From CALWOS01 sp963595735 (GTDB taxonomy: Bacteria; Bacillota; Clostridia; Oscillospirales; Oscillospiraceae): a DNA stretch of 64,000 bases. The DNA is taken from contig CAVBJJ010000006.1 in the NCBI GenBank assembly GCA_963595735.1, positions 16,103 to 80,102 on the forward strand, in the 5' to 3' direction. Positions 33,150 through 42,839 of this stretch are shown here, one piece after another; the first letter of the stretch is position 1, and every line of letters starts with the position of its first letter. The position numbers and the translations under genes are program-made. Under the pieces are notes generated by a model that made no database searches, was not told the origin of the DNA, and was given only the letters and a program-made list of their open reading frames with translations.

Positions 33150-33430
33150 GCAAAAAACGCCCACTGTCCCAAAAAGGACAGAGGGCGTTTTTGAGTTACG
33201 CGGTACCACCTCTGGTTTGCCGGGGTTCTTGCAAAGCCCGGCCTTATGGCGTTATGAAAAACGCCGGCGCTGTATCGGGCGCACCCGTTTCGCCCTGGCA
33301 GAAAAGCTGCTTCCGGCGAACCGCTCCACGCTGTATTCTCTGCCGTGGCCTCTCCCCCTTGCACCAAACGGGGTCTCTCTGTACAGAACAGGCGGCAGAT
33401 ACTTGTGCGCTTCTTCGCATTTTCATATAA
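33150..33430 (-). promoter_or_regulatory. T-box riboswitch leader (tyrS)
   Basis: On the minus strand the T-box sequence AGGTGGTACCGCG lies at 33211-33199, followed by a terminator (AAACGCCCTCTGTCC pairing with GGACAGTGGGCGTTT, then T) at 33192-33152. Upstream is about 200 bases of stem I to stem III sequence. Uncharged tRNA(Tyr) is expected to cause read-through. The 403-base gap between tyrS and leuB holds only this leader and its promoter. Confidence 0.9.
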
Positions 33431-33443
33431 ATTGAATATTTTC

Positions 33444-33473
33444 ATTATAACAAATCACTTCCAAACTTGTCAA
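33444..33473 (-). promoter_or_regulatory. promoter of the tyrS transcript
   Basis: Consensus TTGACA (33473-33468) and TATAAT (33449-33444) on the minus strand are spaced by 18 bases, just upstream of the T-box leader. Confidence 0.85.
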
Positions 33474-33520
33474 GCTTGGAAGTGATTGTTGGAGACTTTT
33501 TTAATGTTCTCGTTATGTTT

Positions 33521-34597
33521 TTATATCCGTGCGCGGATCTGCTCGCCCATTTCGTGGGTGGACAGCGCCGTTTCGCCGGCGGCGGCGATATCTGCCGTGC
33601 GGCAGCCCGCATTGAGCACCGCCTCGACCGCCTGCTCGATGCAGGCCGCTTCCTCGGCCAGGCCGAAGGTATAGCGCAGCATCATGGCAACGGACAGGAT
33701 AGTGGCAATGGGGTTGGCAATGCCCTTTCCGGCAATGTCGGGCGCGGAGCCGTGGATGGGCTCGTACATTCCCTTACCGGTCTCGCCGATGGAGGCAGAG
33801 GGCAGCATACCGATGGAGCCGGTAATCATGGAGGCCTCGTCAGAGAGGATATCTCCGAACAGGTTACCGGTAAGGATCACATCAAACTGACCGGGATTGC
33901 GCACCAGCTGCATGGCGGCATTGTCCACATACATATGGCTCAGGGCAACATCGGGATACTCCGCAGCAATACGGGTCACGGTCTCCCGCCAGACGCGGGA
34001 GCTTTCCAGCACATTGGCCTTGTCCACGGACACCACGCGCTTGGAGCGCACCCGTGCCAGCTCAAAGGCTCGGCGGGCGATCCGCTCGATCTCATGGACG
34101 GAGTAGCGCATATCATCGCAGCCCATTTCTCCCCAGCCGCACTCGCTTTGCATCCGGTAATGCTTGCCGAAGTACACATCGCCGGTCAGCTCCCGGCAGA
34201 CCAGAATATCAAAGCCCTCGCCGATGATCTCATCCTTGATGGGGCAAGCATTGGAAAGCGCCTGGTACATCATGGCGGGACGCAGGTTGGCAAACAGACC
34301 CAGGCTGGAACGCAGCTTCAACAGCGCCTTTTCCGGACGGCGCTCCGAGGGAACGCTGTCCCACTTGGGGCCGCCCACCGCGCCCAGCAGCACGGCGTCT
34401 GCCGCCTTGCAGGCCTCGATGGTCTCGTCCGTCAGAGGGATGCCGTGGACATCAATGGAGCAACCGCCGGCCAGCAGTTCCTGGAATTGGAAGCTGTGGC
34501 CATACTTGGTGCCGATTTTTTCCAGCACCAGCATGGCCTCGGAGACGATCTCCGGACCGATGCCGTCGCCCTTTACAACTGCGATATTATAATTCAT
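33521..34597 (-). CDS. leuB: 3-isopropylmalate dehydrogenase
   Basis: The 358-residue NAD-dependent oxidative decarboxylase has GDGIGPEI at the start, LGAVGGPKWD, the substrate-binding RPAMMYQ and ELTGDVYFG regions, and GSAPDIAGKGIANPIATILS near the C-terminus. It performs the third step of leucine synthesis. Its start overlaps leuD by 11 bases. It is the last gene of the leuACDB operon. Confidence 0.96.
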   Translation of the reverse strand: MNYNIAVVKGDGIGPEIVSEAMLVLEKIGTKYGHSFQFQELLAGGCSIDVHGIPLTDETIEACKAADAVLLGAVGGPKWDSVPSERRPEKALLKLRSSLGLFANLRPAMMYQALSNACPIKDEIIGEGFDILVCRELTGDVYFGKHYRMQSECGWGEMGCDDMRYSVHEIERIARRAFELARVRSKRVVSVDKANVLESSRVWRETVTRIAAEYPDVALSHMYVDNAAMQLVRNPGQFDVILTGNLFGDILSDEASMITGSIGMLPSASIGETGKGMYEPIHGSAPDIAGKGIANPIATILSVAMMLRYTFGLAEEAACIEQAVEAVLNAGCRTADIAAAGETALSTHEMGEQIRARI

Positions 34598-35090
34598 TGT
34601 TCTTCTCCCGCTCCTTCAGGGACTTCAGCAGACCGCCGGCAGCGATCACATTCTGGATGAACGGCGGAAATGCCTCCGCCTGGTACTGCTTGCCGGTGGT
34701 CTCGTCGGTAATGATACCGGTATCGAAATCCACGGAGACCACATCGCCCTCGTTGATCTCATAGGCCGCGGCCTCGCACTCCAGAATGGGCAGGCCGATG
34801 TTGATGGCGTTGCGGTAGAAAATGCGGGCAAAGGAGGCCGCGATCACGCAGGAGACCTTGTTCTCCCGGATGACCAGGGGCGCGTGCTCACGGGAAGAGC
34901 CGCAGCCGAAGTTCTTGGTGGCGACAACGATATCGCCGGGCTTGACCTTTTTGACAAAGTCCGGGTCAATGTCCTCCATGGCATGGGTCGCCAGCTCGGC
35001 AGGATCGGGAATGTTCAGGTGACGGGCAGGAATGATAACATCGGTATCGACATTATCGCCGTATTTCAGTACAGAACCTTTGACTTTCAT
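34587..35090 (-). CDS. leuD: 3-isopropylmalate dehydratase small subunit
   Basis: The 167-residue swivel-domain subunit has DNVDTDVIIPARHL and the FGCGSSREHAP motif. It pairs with LeuC to isomerise 2-isopropylmalate. The short length is the archaeal/clostridial type. GGGGGAG precedes the start, 14 bases after leuC. Confidence 0.96.
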   Translation of the reverse strand: MKVKGSVLKYGDNVDTDVIIPARHLNIPDPAELATHAMEDIDPDFVKKVKPGDIVVATKNFGCGSSREHAPLVIRENKVSCVIAASFARIFYRNAINIGLPILECEAAAYEINEGDVVSVDFDTGIITDETTGKQYQAEAFPPFIQNVIAAGGLLKSLKEREKNNEL

Positions 35091-35104
35091 TGTTGCTCTC
35101 CCCC

Positions 35105-36373
35105 TTACTGGATATCTTCCGGGCTGCAGATGTAGCCCTTGATTGCGGATGCGGCGGCCACAGCGGGGCTGGACAGATAGATCTCGCTGGTCACATGACC
35201 CATACGGCCGACAAAGTTACGGTTTGTGGTGGCAATGGAGCGCTCCCCCTGTGCCATGATGCCCATATGGCCGCCCAGGCAGGGGCCGCAGGTGGGCGTA
35301 GAGATGGTGGCGCCGGCGGTGACAAAAATCTCCGCCAGACCCTCGCGGATGCACTGGAGATAGATCTCCTGGGTCGCGGGGAACACGATCATACGCACAT
35401 CGGGGTGTACCGTGTGACCCTTGAGCACTGCGGCGGCGGCACGCATATCGTCAATGCGGCCATTGGTGCAGGAGCCGACAATGCACTGATCAATCGTGAT
35501 CTTTTCCTTTTTGATCTCGGAAATTGTCTTGGTGTTCTCCGGCAGATGGGGACAGGCAACGGTGGGCTCCAGCTTGTCCAACTCGATGGTGTAAGTGGCT
35601 TCGTACTCGGCATCGGGGTCAGCCTCGAACACATGGACCTCCCGCTGGACGCGATCCTTGATATAGGCGCGGGTCACATCGTCCACGGGGAAAATGCCAT
35701 TCTTGCCGCCGGCCTCAATGGCCATGTTGCAGATGGTGAAGCGGTCGTCCATGGTCAGGTTGGCAACGCCGTCTCCGGTGAACTCCAAGGACTTATACAG
35801 CGCGCCGTCCACGCCGATCATGCCGATCAGGTGCAGGATCACATCCTTACCGGACACCCAGGGCGCCTTTTTGCCGGTGAGCACGATCTTCAGCGCGCCG
35901 GGCACCTTGAACCAGGCCTTACCGGTCGCCATACCGGCGCCCAGGTCGGTGGAACCCACGCCGGTGGAAAATGCGCCCAGGGCGCCGTAGGTGCAGGTGT
36001 GGGAGTCTGCGCCGATCACCGTTTCACCGGGGGCGACCAGACCTTTTTCCGGCAGCAGCGCGTGCTCAACACCCATGCGTCCCACATCGTAGAAATGCAG
36101 GATGTTGTGCTTTTTCGCAAACTGACGACACTCCAGACACTGCTGGGCGGACTTGATGTCCTTGTTGGGAACAAAGTGATCCATGACCAGGGCGATTTTG
36201 GTGTTGTCAAACACCTTGTCAAAGCCGGCCTTTTCCATTTCACGGATGGCAACCGGACCGGTGATGTCGTTTGCCAGAGTCAGGTCGAGTTTTGCCTCGA
36301 TCAGCTGCCCGGCGGTAACGCTTTCCAGTCCGGCATGATATGCCAGGATCTTCTGTGTCATTGTCATTGCCAT
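35105..36373 (-). CDS. leuC: 3-isopropylmalate dehydratase large subunit
   Basis: The 422-residue aconitase-family subunit has the cysteines for the 4Fe-4S cluster in VGSCTNGRIDD and PTCGPCLGGHMG, plus the GADSHTCTYGALGAFSTGVGSTD signature. Length fits the LeuC type that pairs with small LeuD. The start at 36373 has AGAAGG about ten bases upstream. It lies 96 bases after leuA. Confidence 0.96.
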   Translation of the reverse strand: MAMTMTQKILAYHAGLESVTAGQLIEAKLDLTLANDITGPVAIREMEKAGFDKVFDNTKIALVMDHFVPNKDIKSAQQCLECRQFAKKHNILHFYDVGRMGVEHALLPEKGLVAPGETVIGADSHTCTYGALGAFSTGVGSTDLGAGMATGKAWFKVPGALKIVLTGKKAPWVSGKDVILHLIGMIGVDGALYKSLEFTGDGVANLTMDDRFTICNMAIEAGGKNGIFPVDDVTRAYIKDRVQREVHVFEADPDAEYEATYTIELDKLEPTVACPHLPENTKTISEIKKEKITIDQCIVGSCTNGRIDDMRAAAAVLKGHTVHPDVRMIVFPATQEIYLQCIREGLAEIFVTAGATISTPTCGPCLGGHMGIMAQGERSIATTNRNFVGRMGHVTSEIYLSSPAVAAASAIKGYICSPEDIQ

Positions 36374-36469
36374 TGGATTTTGCCCTTCTTTCTTGTTCTT
36401 TGTATATCAAATAAAAAGTGAAATTTGCAAACAAATTCAGGACTGTCAAAAAGTCCGACAGTTAAAAAA

Positions 36470-37984
<1,515 letters not shown>

Positions 37985-38068
37985 CTTTCATGCCCTCCCC
38001 AAATATATATGATATTTATTCATCGGAACAGAATAAATACCGAAAAAGCATACAATCCTATAAAATAC

Positions 38069-38096
38069 AGGATAGCACAATTCCCCGGTTTTTCAA
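38069..38096 (-). promoter_or_regulatory. promoter of the leu operon
   Basis: On the minus strand TTGAAA (38096-38091) and TATCCT (38074-38069) are spaced by 16 bases. The leader of about 75 bases contains a small hairpin (TATTTATTC / GAATAAATA, 38013-38039) but no T-box or leader peptide that I can see. Confidence 0.6.
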
Positions 38097-38253
38097 GTGC
38101 AAATTTCGCCTTTTCCTCCCCTTTTGGTAGATATGCACAAGGCCTTTCTCCCCTCCTATAAAATTCTGTATCTTTCCTCCGCTTTCTTGACAAACAGCAA
38201 AGGATGCTATAACATGAACATCGGATGATACAAAACATACTATCATCTGGTGA

Positions 38254-38600
38254 GAGACTGTCAAAAAACTATATAGTGTAGTACCTGCCCTTGGCTCTCC
38301 CTTTGGGAGAACTGTCGCCGCAGGCGACTGAGAGGGTTCGGCAGATAATCACGCCCCACGGGGTTCCTATGGTATGGTCATTGTTTCCCCTCTCCGTCTT
38401 CGCTGCGCTCAGCCACCTCTCCCAGAGGGAGAGGCACGGCTGTCAAAAACAGCAGGCAGTATCGTTTCCCGCAGCAGCGGGTGGAGTTTGAGGGGGGCAA
38501 GCCCCGCCTCAATGAGATAACCCGCCGTGGAAAGCCCATTTTGGGCTTTCCCACAGTATTTTGGCTGCGCCGAAATACGCGGCGGATAAGCTTGTCAAAA
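38254..38600 (+). repeat. dispersed noncoding repeat, left copy
   Basis: The element begins GACTGTCAAAAAACTAT, contains CCTTGGCTCTCCCTTTGGGA, and ends near GCGGCGGATAAGC. Internal hairpins include GCCGCAGGCG and AAAGCCC/GGGCTTT. An inverted, diverged copy lies at 43386-43608. This copy has an extra segment of about 130 bases (38312-38425) that the other lacks. No coding frame is conserved between them, so it behaves like a miniature mobile or REP-like element. Confidence 0.75.
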
Positions 38601-38649
38601 AATTCCCAGACCTTTTTGACAAGCTGGTAAGAAAGGATGGGATGTTCCT

Positions 38650-39192
38650 ATGAAATGGTGTATTGCTTCGGATATTCACGGCTCTGCGTTTTACTGCCAG
38701 AAGATGCTGGCGGCCTTTGACGCCGAGCAGGCAGATCGCCTGTTACTGTTGGGCGATCTGCTCTATCATGGTCCGCGCAACGATTTGCCGAAAGAATACG
38801 CCCCCAAAACGGTGCTGGCTCTGCTCAACGAGAGAAAGGATCGCATCCTCTGCGTGCGCGGCAATTGCGATACAGAAGTAGATCAAATGGTGCTGGACTT
38901 CCCGATCCTGGCGGATTACGCCGTGCTCTGCGCCGGGCAGCGGCTGATCTATGTGACCCACGGACACAGGTTCAACACAAAAAATCTCCCGCCGCTGCAG
39001 CCGGTCGATGTGCTGCTGCATGGCCACACCCATATTCCCGCCTGCGAAGAGACCGAGGGCATTTTGTATTGCAACCCCGGTTCCGTCTCCATCCCCAAGG
39101 CCGACTCCGCCCACAGCTATATGACGCTGGAAAATGGCCTGCTGTGCTGGAAAGATCTGGATGGCAAGACCTATCAGGAGTATCAGCTGTAA
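38650..39192 (+). CDS. YfcE-family metallophosphodiesterase
   Basis: The 180-residue protein has the calcineurin-like metal motifs SDIHGS, LLLGDLLYHGPRN, VRGNCD, YVTHGH and LLHGHTHIP. This matches the small YfcE/MJ0936-type phosphodiesterases. The physiological substrate is not known. A weak AAAGGATGGG site lies upstream. It follows the left repeat directly and ends about 100 bases before tRNA-Pro. Confidence 0.9.
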   Translation: MKWCIASDIHGSAFYCQKMLAAFDAEQADRLLLLGDLLYHGPRNDLPKEYAPKTVLALLNERKDRILCVRGNCDTEVDQMVLDFPILADYAVLCAGQRLIYVTHGHRFNTKNLPPLQPVDVLLHGHTHIPACEETEGILYCNPGSVSIPKADSAHSYMTLENGLLCWKDLDGKTYQEYQL

Positions 39193-39255
39193 AAACGCTT
39201 TGAGGGGAATTTTTCCGGAATCTCACATTCCGTGAAAAATTCCCCTTTTCCGCTC

Positions 39256-39284
39256 TTGACATTTTCTAAAAAATTCAATATAAT
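39256..39284 (+). promoter_or_regulatory. promoter of tRNA-Pro
   Basis: TTGACA (39256-39261) and TATAAT (39279-39284) are both perfect with a 17-base spacer. Confidence 0.88.
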
Positions 39285-39298
39285 AAACGAGTTATTAT

Positions 39299-39374
39299 CG
39301 GGGTGTGGCGCAGTTGGTAGCGCGCATGGTTCGGGTCCATGAGGCCGTGGGTTCAAATCCCGCCACTCCGACCA
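39299..39374 (+). tRNA. tRNA-Pro (anticodon CGG)
   Basis: The acceptor CGGGGTG pairs with CACTCCG. The D arm contains AGTTGGTA. The anticodon stem CATGG/CCATG holds the loop TTCGGGT with anticodon CGG. The T arm is GTGGG-TTCAAAT-CCCGC. The CCA end is encoded. Confidence 0.95.
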
Positions 39375-39381
39375 TATGAAT

Positions 39382-39422
39382 GAGACCCGCTTTTCGAACA
39401 TTTTTATCGAAAAGTGGGTCTC
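39382..39422 (+). terminator. terminator of tRNA-Pro
   Basis: The long stem GAGACCCGCTTTTCGA / TCGAAAAGTGGGTCTC has a loop of about nine bases, and TTCATG follows. The T-tract is weak. Confidence 0.65.
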
Positions 39423-39487
39423 TTCATGTCTTGAAAGCCTTGAAAGATCGGGGCTTTTTCTTTTTGCCGCGTTCCTTTATTTGCTCC

Positions 39488-40756
39488 AAAACTCTCAAAA
39501 TGCGAAACTAATATTTTTATACAAGGTCGTTATTTGAACACAGCTTTTTCATAAACCAGCCCAATAAGCTTCCTCGAATGCCGTTGGTGTCTTGTATTTC
39601 AAAGTCCGATGAGGACGAAGCTCATTGTAAAATTGGATGTACCGCTCCACGCTTTTGCGGTAGCTTTGTTCTGAGGTGTACTCTCTGCGGTACGCCTCCT
39701 CTTTTTTGAAGGAAGCAAAAAATGCTTCAGCCACCGCATTGTCATGCGGACGTGCCGTAGCGGAAAAGGACTGCTTCACGCCGCACTTTTGCAGGAGCGC
39801 TGTAAATGCAGCCGAGGTGTACTGTTTTCCGCGGTCGCTGTGAAAAGTGAGGCCGCTGGGCTCTCCGCGTTCCCGAAAAGCGGCCCGAAACGTGCTGGTG
39901 ACTAAATTGGTGCTTGCGTTACGGGATACCCGATGGCCGATGACCTTGCGGGAGAAAAGATCCAGGATGACGCAAAAGTAGACCCAGTAGTCATTGACCT
40001 TGAAATACGTAACGTCACTGACCCAGAACTGGTTTGGATGATCTGCGGTGAACTGTCGCTCCAACAGGTTTTGCTTTTTATTATACTGTTGCTGTTTCTT
40101 GTATTGCTTCTTGGCATCAGGGCAGATGCTGTGCAGGTCCAGTTCCTGCATGATTGCTGCAATGCGTTTGGTGCTAACCCGGACACCGCTCTCAGCCAGA
40201 GTGATGCGGATTTTTTCAGCACCAAATCGCTGAGCGCTGTCATCAAAGACCTGCTGCACGAGCCGCATAAGCTGCGCCTGTTCCTGATCACGCTTGCTGT
40301 GGTCCGCCCGGCGGAAGATGTGGTTGTAAAATGTACCACGAGCGACATCTAACGCTTTGCACAGCTCGTGAACGCTATAAGTATTATCCGATTGGTGATA
40401 GAGGTTTTCCAATATGGAAAGCCTCTTCTGCAGGGGAACACTCGTTATACACTGTGAAAGGCGAATGATTTCCATTTCATGTTCCAGTTTTGTTAGCCGT
40501 CTTGAAATGCTATCAAACTCCTTTGGCGTGTAGGTGCGGTTTGTTCCTTGGATAGTGCAGTACTCCTTCCGCCAGCGGTAAAGTGTTCCCTGAGCAATGT
40601 GCAGTTCAAGGCTGAGAGATTTGATGGATTCTCCGCTTTGATAACGCTTAATGACTTTTTGCTTGAAATCTGCCAGGTACTTGGTGGGCATGGTCTCATC
40701 TCCTTGCATGTGATGAGATTATTGTAAGCTGGTATTTAGAGTGAGAAAAGAGTTTT
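39488..40756 (-). mobile_element. IS3-family insertion sequence (boundaries tentative)
   Basis: The element carries a single transposase gene. The eight-mer AAAACTCT at 39488-39495 is repeated inverted at 40749-40756 and could mark the ends, giving about 1.27 kb. However the match is short and does not begin with the TG expected of IS3 ends. I see no clear target duplication. Confidence 0.5.
39549..40691 (-). CDS. IS3-family transposase, single open frame
   Basis: The 380-residue protein combines an N-terminal helix-turn-helix like OrfA (FKQKVIKRYQSGESIKSLSLELHIAQGTLYRWRKEY, about residues 10-45) and the rve integrase core like OrfB. The DDE residues are in WVSDVTYFKV, HSDRGKQYTS and NAVAEAFFASFKKEE, with the terminal FYNELRPHRTLKYKTP motif. 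Most IS3 elements need a -1 frameshift between orfA and orfB; here both parts are in one frame. GGAG precedes the ATG at 40691. The gene looks intact. Confidence 0.93.
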   Translation of the reverse strand: MPTKYLADFKQKVIKRYQSGESIKSLSLELHIAQGTLYRWRKEYCTIQGTNRTYTPKEFDSISRRLTKLEHEMEIIRLSQCITSVPLQKRLSILENLYHQSDNTYSVHELCKALDVARGTFYNHIFRRADHSKRDQEQAQLMRLVQQVFDDSAQRFGAEKIRITLAESGVRVSTKRIAAIMQELDLHSICPDAKKQYKKQQQYNKKQNLLERQFTADHPNQFWVSDVTYFKVNDYWVYFCVILDLFSRKVIGHRVSRNASTNLVTSTFRAAFRERGEPSGLTFHSDRGKQYTSAAFTALLQKCGVKQSFSATARPHDNAVAEAFFASFKKEEAYRREYTSEQSYRKSVERYIQFYNELRPHRTLKYKTPTAFEEAYWAGL

Positions 40757-40798
40757 ATGTGTCTATAAATAATTGTCGACGGGATGAGAAAAGGCTGA

Positions 40799-40804
40799 TA
40801 TAAT
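40799..40804 (+). promoter_or_regulatory. extended -10 promoter of the membrane-tailed HTH gene
   Basis: TGATATAAT at 40796-40804 is an extended -10. The nearest -35-like box, TTGTCG (40773-40778), is 20 bases away, so recognition probably depends on the extended -10. Confidence 0.5.
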
Positions 40805-40850
40805 GTAGGCAGTAAAAAGTAACAAGGATAGCGATTTGGAGATGATGCAA

Positions 40851-41162
40851 ATGTTGGATAAACGCTCAAGAAAAGTATTACGGTATATTAAAAAGCATGG
40901 GCAGGCAAACTTTTCTGAGCTATTAGAATTGGATCATAATGAATCACTTGTTGCACAAATGTTGGTCATGCTGAATGCAGAGGGATACACCATACAAGTA
41001 GCAAAAGAGTCTGATGGTAAGCGTCAAGCGGTATACGAGTTACAAGGAAAAGGATTTGGAGCTTTAGAGGAATATAGAAGGCAGGCAGTTTATGCATATG
41101 TGCCGATATTAATTTCCTTACTCGCATTGGTAATTTCAATTCTTTCTTTTTTCAGAGGATAA
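40851..41162 (+). CDS. winged-helix protein with C-terminal membrane helix, unknown function
   Basis: The 103-residue protein has a predicted winged helix (RSRKVLRYIKKHGQANFSELLELDHNESLVAQMLVMLNAEGYTI, about residues 5-50) and one C-terminal membrane helix (VPILISLLALVISILSFF). The ATG at 40851 follows GGAG by nine bases; an upstream TTG at 40836 is less likely. Codon use is AT-rich compared with the core genome, pointing to acquired DNA. It precedes the Bro-N gene by 16 bases, so the two are probably cotranscribed. I do not recognise the family. Confidence 0.7.
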   Translation: MLDKRSRKVLRYIKKHGQANFSELLELDHNESLVAQMLVMLNAEGYTIQVAKESDGKRQAVYELQGKGFGALEEYRRQAVYAYVPILISLLALVISILSFFRG

Positions 41163-41178
41163 CAGAGGAGAATAAACA

Positions 41179-42063
41179 ATGCCACAAAATGATAAGATCC
41201 AACTGTTCGAAGACAAGCGTATTCGTACCGCATGGGATGAAAAAAAGGAAGAATGGTACTTTTCTATCGTTGATGTGGTAGCTGTGCTGACTGATCAGCC
41301 GGATCAGCGCCATGCGGCGAAATATTGGAGTGTTCTCAAGACTCGCTTAAAAAAAGAAGGCAGTGAGTTGACTACAAATTGTAGTCAACTGAAAATGCGC
41401 TCCGCAGATGGCAAGCGATACAATACCGATGTAGCCGACACCGAGCAGCTTCTCCGAATCATCCAGTCCATTCCTTCCCCGAAAGCAGAACCGTTCAAGC
41501 TGTGGCTGGCGCAGGTCGGTCGGGAGCGTATCGAGGAGACCATCGACCCGGAGCTGACCATTGACCGCGCTCTGGAAACCTATCTCAAGAAGGGGTACAG
41601 CCGTGAGTGGATCAACCAGCGGCTGCAGGCCATTCAAGTTCGCAAAGAACTGACGGATGAATGGGATGCCCGCGGTGTGCAGAAGGGCATCGAGTACGCC
41701 ATCCTCACAGATGAGATCTCCCGTGCATGGTCCGGCATGTCCACCCGGCAGTACAAGAATCTGAAGGGCTTGAAAAAGGAAAACCTTCGTGATAACATGA
41801 CGACACTGGAGCTGGTACTGAACATGCTGGCGGAGGCGACTACCACTCAGTTTTCAAAAGACCGCAAGCCGACGACCTTCCAAGAGAATCTGGCAGTTGC
41901 CAAGGCGGGTGGCCAGGTTGCCGGACGAACCAGAAAAGACATTGAGTCCCAGTCAGATACGCCAGTCATCACCTCCAAGAACGCCGCACAGCTCCAGCAG
42001 GTCGTGACAGACCTGCTGGAAAGCGCAGTCTCTGACACAACTGAAGAATCAAAAGACAAGTAG
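41179..42063 (+). CDS. Bro-N domain protein (antirepressor/DinD-like)
   Basis: The 294-residue protein has an N-terminal Bro-N domain (IRTAWDEKKEEWYFSIVDVVAVLTD, then HAAKYWSVLKTRLKKEG, about residues 14-110). A central helical region and a C-terminal part like DinD and phage antirepressors (GMSTRQYKNLKGLKKENLRDNMTTLELVLNMLAEA) follow. Such proteins modulate repressors or DNA transactions in phages and genomic islands. GGAG precedes the start by eight bases, and a terminator follows. Confidence 0.85.
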   Translation: MPQNDKIQLFEDKRIRTAWDEKKEEWYFSIVDVVAVLTDQPDQRHAAKYWSVLKTRLKKEGSELTTNCSQLKMRSADGKRYNTDVADTEQLLRIIQSIPSPKAEPFKLWLAQVGRERIEETIDPELTIDRALETYLKKGYSREWINQRLQAIQVRKELTDEWDARGVQKGIEYAILTDEISRAWSGMSTRQYKNLKGLKKENLRDNMTTLELVLNMLAEATTTQFSKDRKPTTFQENLAVAKAGGQVAGRTRKDIESQSDTPVITSKNAAQLQQVVTDLLESAVSDTTEESKDK

Positions 42064-42145
42064 GCTCTGCGCATCAAGTTTTCTTGCTGTCATACACCGA
42101 TTTTTTGAAAACAATTTCAAAAAATCTATAGTGTTGAGTTATGAC

Positions 42146-42180
42146 ATCGGTGAGTCCTTAGGGGACTCACCGATTTTTTA
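42146..42180 (+). terminator. terminator of the Bro-N gene
   Basis: The perfect 12-base stem ATCGGTGAGTCC / GGACTCACCGAT is followed by TTTTTT. Confidence 0.88.
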
Positions 42181-42283
42181 TTGCTCATTTGTAAATTTTT
42201 TGATTTTGTTGCACGGAAATATACAACTTTTCGCCATTTACATCCTATATGTAGAAGACCCGTTTTTACATATAGGAGGAAAT

Positions 42284-42838
42284 ATGATATACTACAAACA
42301 ATGCAGCGGGACGCTTCTGCCGCAGAAAGCAGCAGAGCTACAAAACTGGGTGCAATGGACACACCACGCCGAGGACAAGACCCATTGCGAGGAATGTCTA
42401 AAATTAGATGGTCGCTGGTTTCAAAAGGAAAAAGCTCCCCCTTGCCCACATCATCCCTATTGTCATTGCACATTGGAGCCGATCGACCATACTGTCGTTC
42501 TTGCAAATGCGACCACATGCAGCAGCTACAGTAAGTTTGATCCATACCTGTTTAACACTACTGGCGCATATACACACGGAAAAGAAGAGCTGTTCAAATT
42601 ATGGGGGTATGCGGTTGAGGATATTCCTTGGCTCAAAGCTGAGATAGAGCGACAATCATTGGAGAAATATCTATCTGGCGATTATACATTGGGAAAGCTT
42701 GATAAAAACGGTCAAAGAATCAATATACGAATCGCCATTCAACGAAGAGGTACCGGTGAGCTTGTAACATTTCTGTCTGGTTGGATAGCTCGCCCTAATG
42801 AACTCTTGCAAATGACTACACCATATGGAGATGATTGA
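42284..42838 (+). CDS. toxin-like protein with phage head-morphogenesis CxxC motif (DUF6883-like C-terminus)
   Basis: The 184-residue protein has two parts. Residues about 15-68 contain HAEDKTHCEECLKLDGRWF and PPCPHHPYCHC, the cysteine/histidine pattern found at the end of SPP1 gp7-like head morphogenesis proteins. Residues about 85-184 (KFDPYLFNTTGAYTHGKEELFKLWGY ... LVTFLSGWIARPN) resemble DUF6883-type domains found at the tips of polymorphic toxins. AGGAGG precedes the ATG. A small immunity-like gene follows at once. Toxin activity is an inference from domain type and pairing. Confidence 0.6.
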   Translation: MIYYKQCSGTLLPQKAAELQNWVQWTHHAEDKTHCEECLKLDGRWFQKEKAPPCPHHPYCHCTLEPIDHTVVLANATTCSSYSKFDPYLFNTTGAYTHGKEELFKLWGYAVEDIPWLKAEIERQSLEKYLSGDYTLGKLDKNGQRINIRIAIQRRGTGELVTFLSGWIARPNELLQMTTPYGDD

Positions 42839-42839
42839 C

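Larger units (their letters stand above)
37985..38649. other. intergenic region between leuA and the phosphodiesterase gene
   Basis: This 665-base region contains the leu promoter and leader (37985-38100), a dyad GATGATA / TATCATC at 38224-38246, and a long noncoding dispersed repeat (38254-38600). The short open frames in it have no coding signature. Confidence 0.6.

Noticed and set aside
37985..38068. T-box or leucine-rich leader peptide for the leu operon
   Set aside because: There is no GGTGGNACCGCG sequence and no short frame with leucine codons in the leader; only a small AT-rich hairpin is present.
38221..38250. Possible plus-strand promoter TTGACA with TATAAC upstream of the left repeat (38188-38213)
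   Set aside because: The spacer is 15 bases, the -10 is imperfect and no gene follows directly, so I did not list it.
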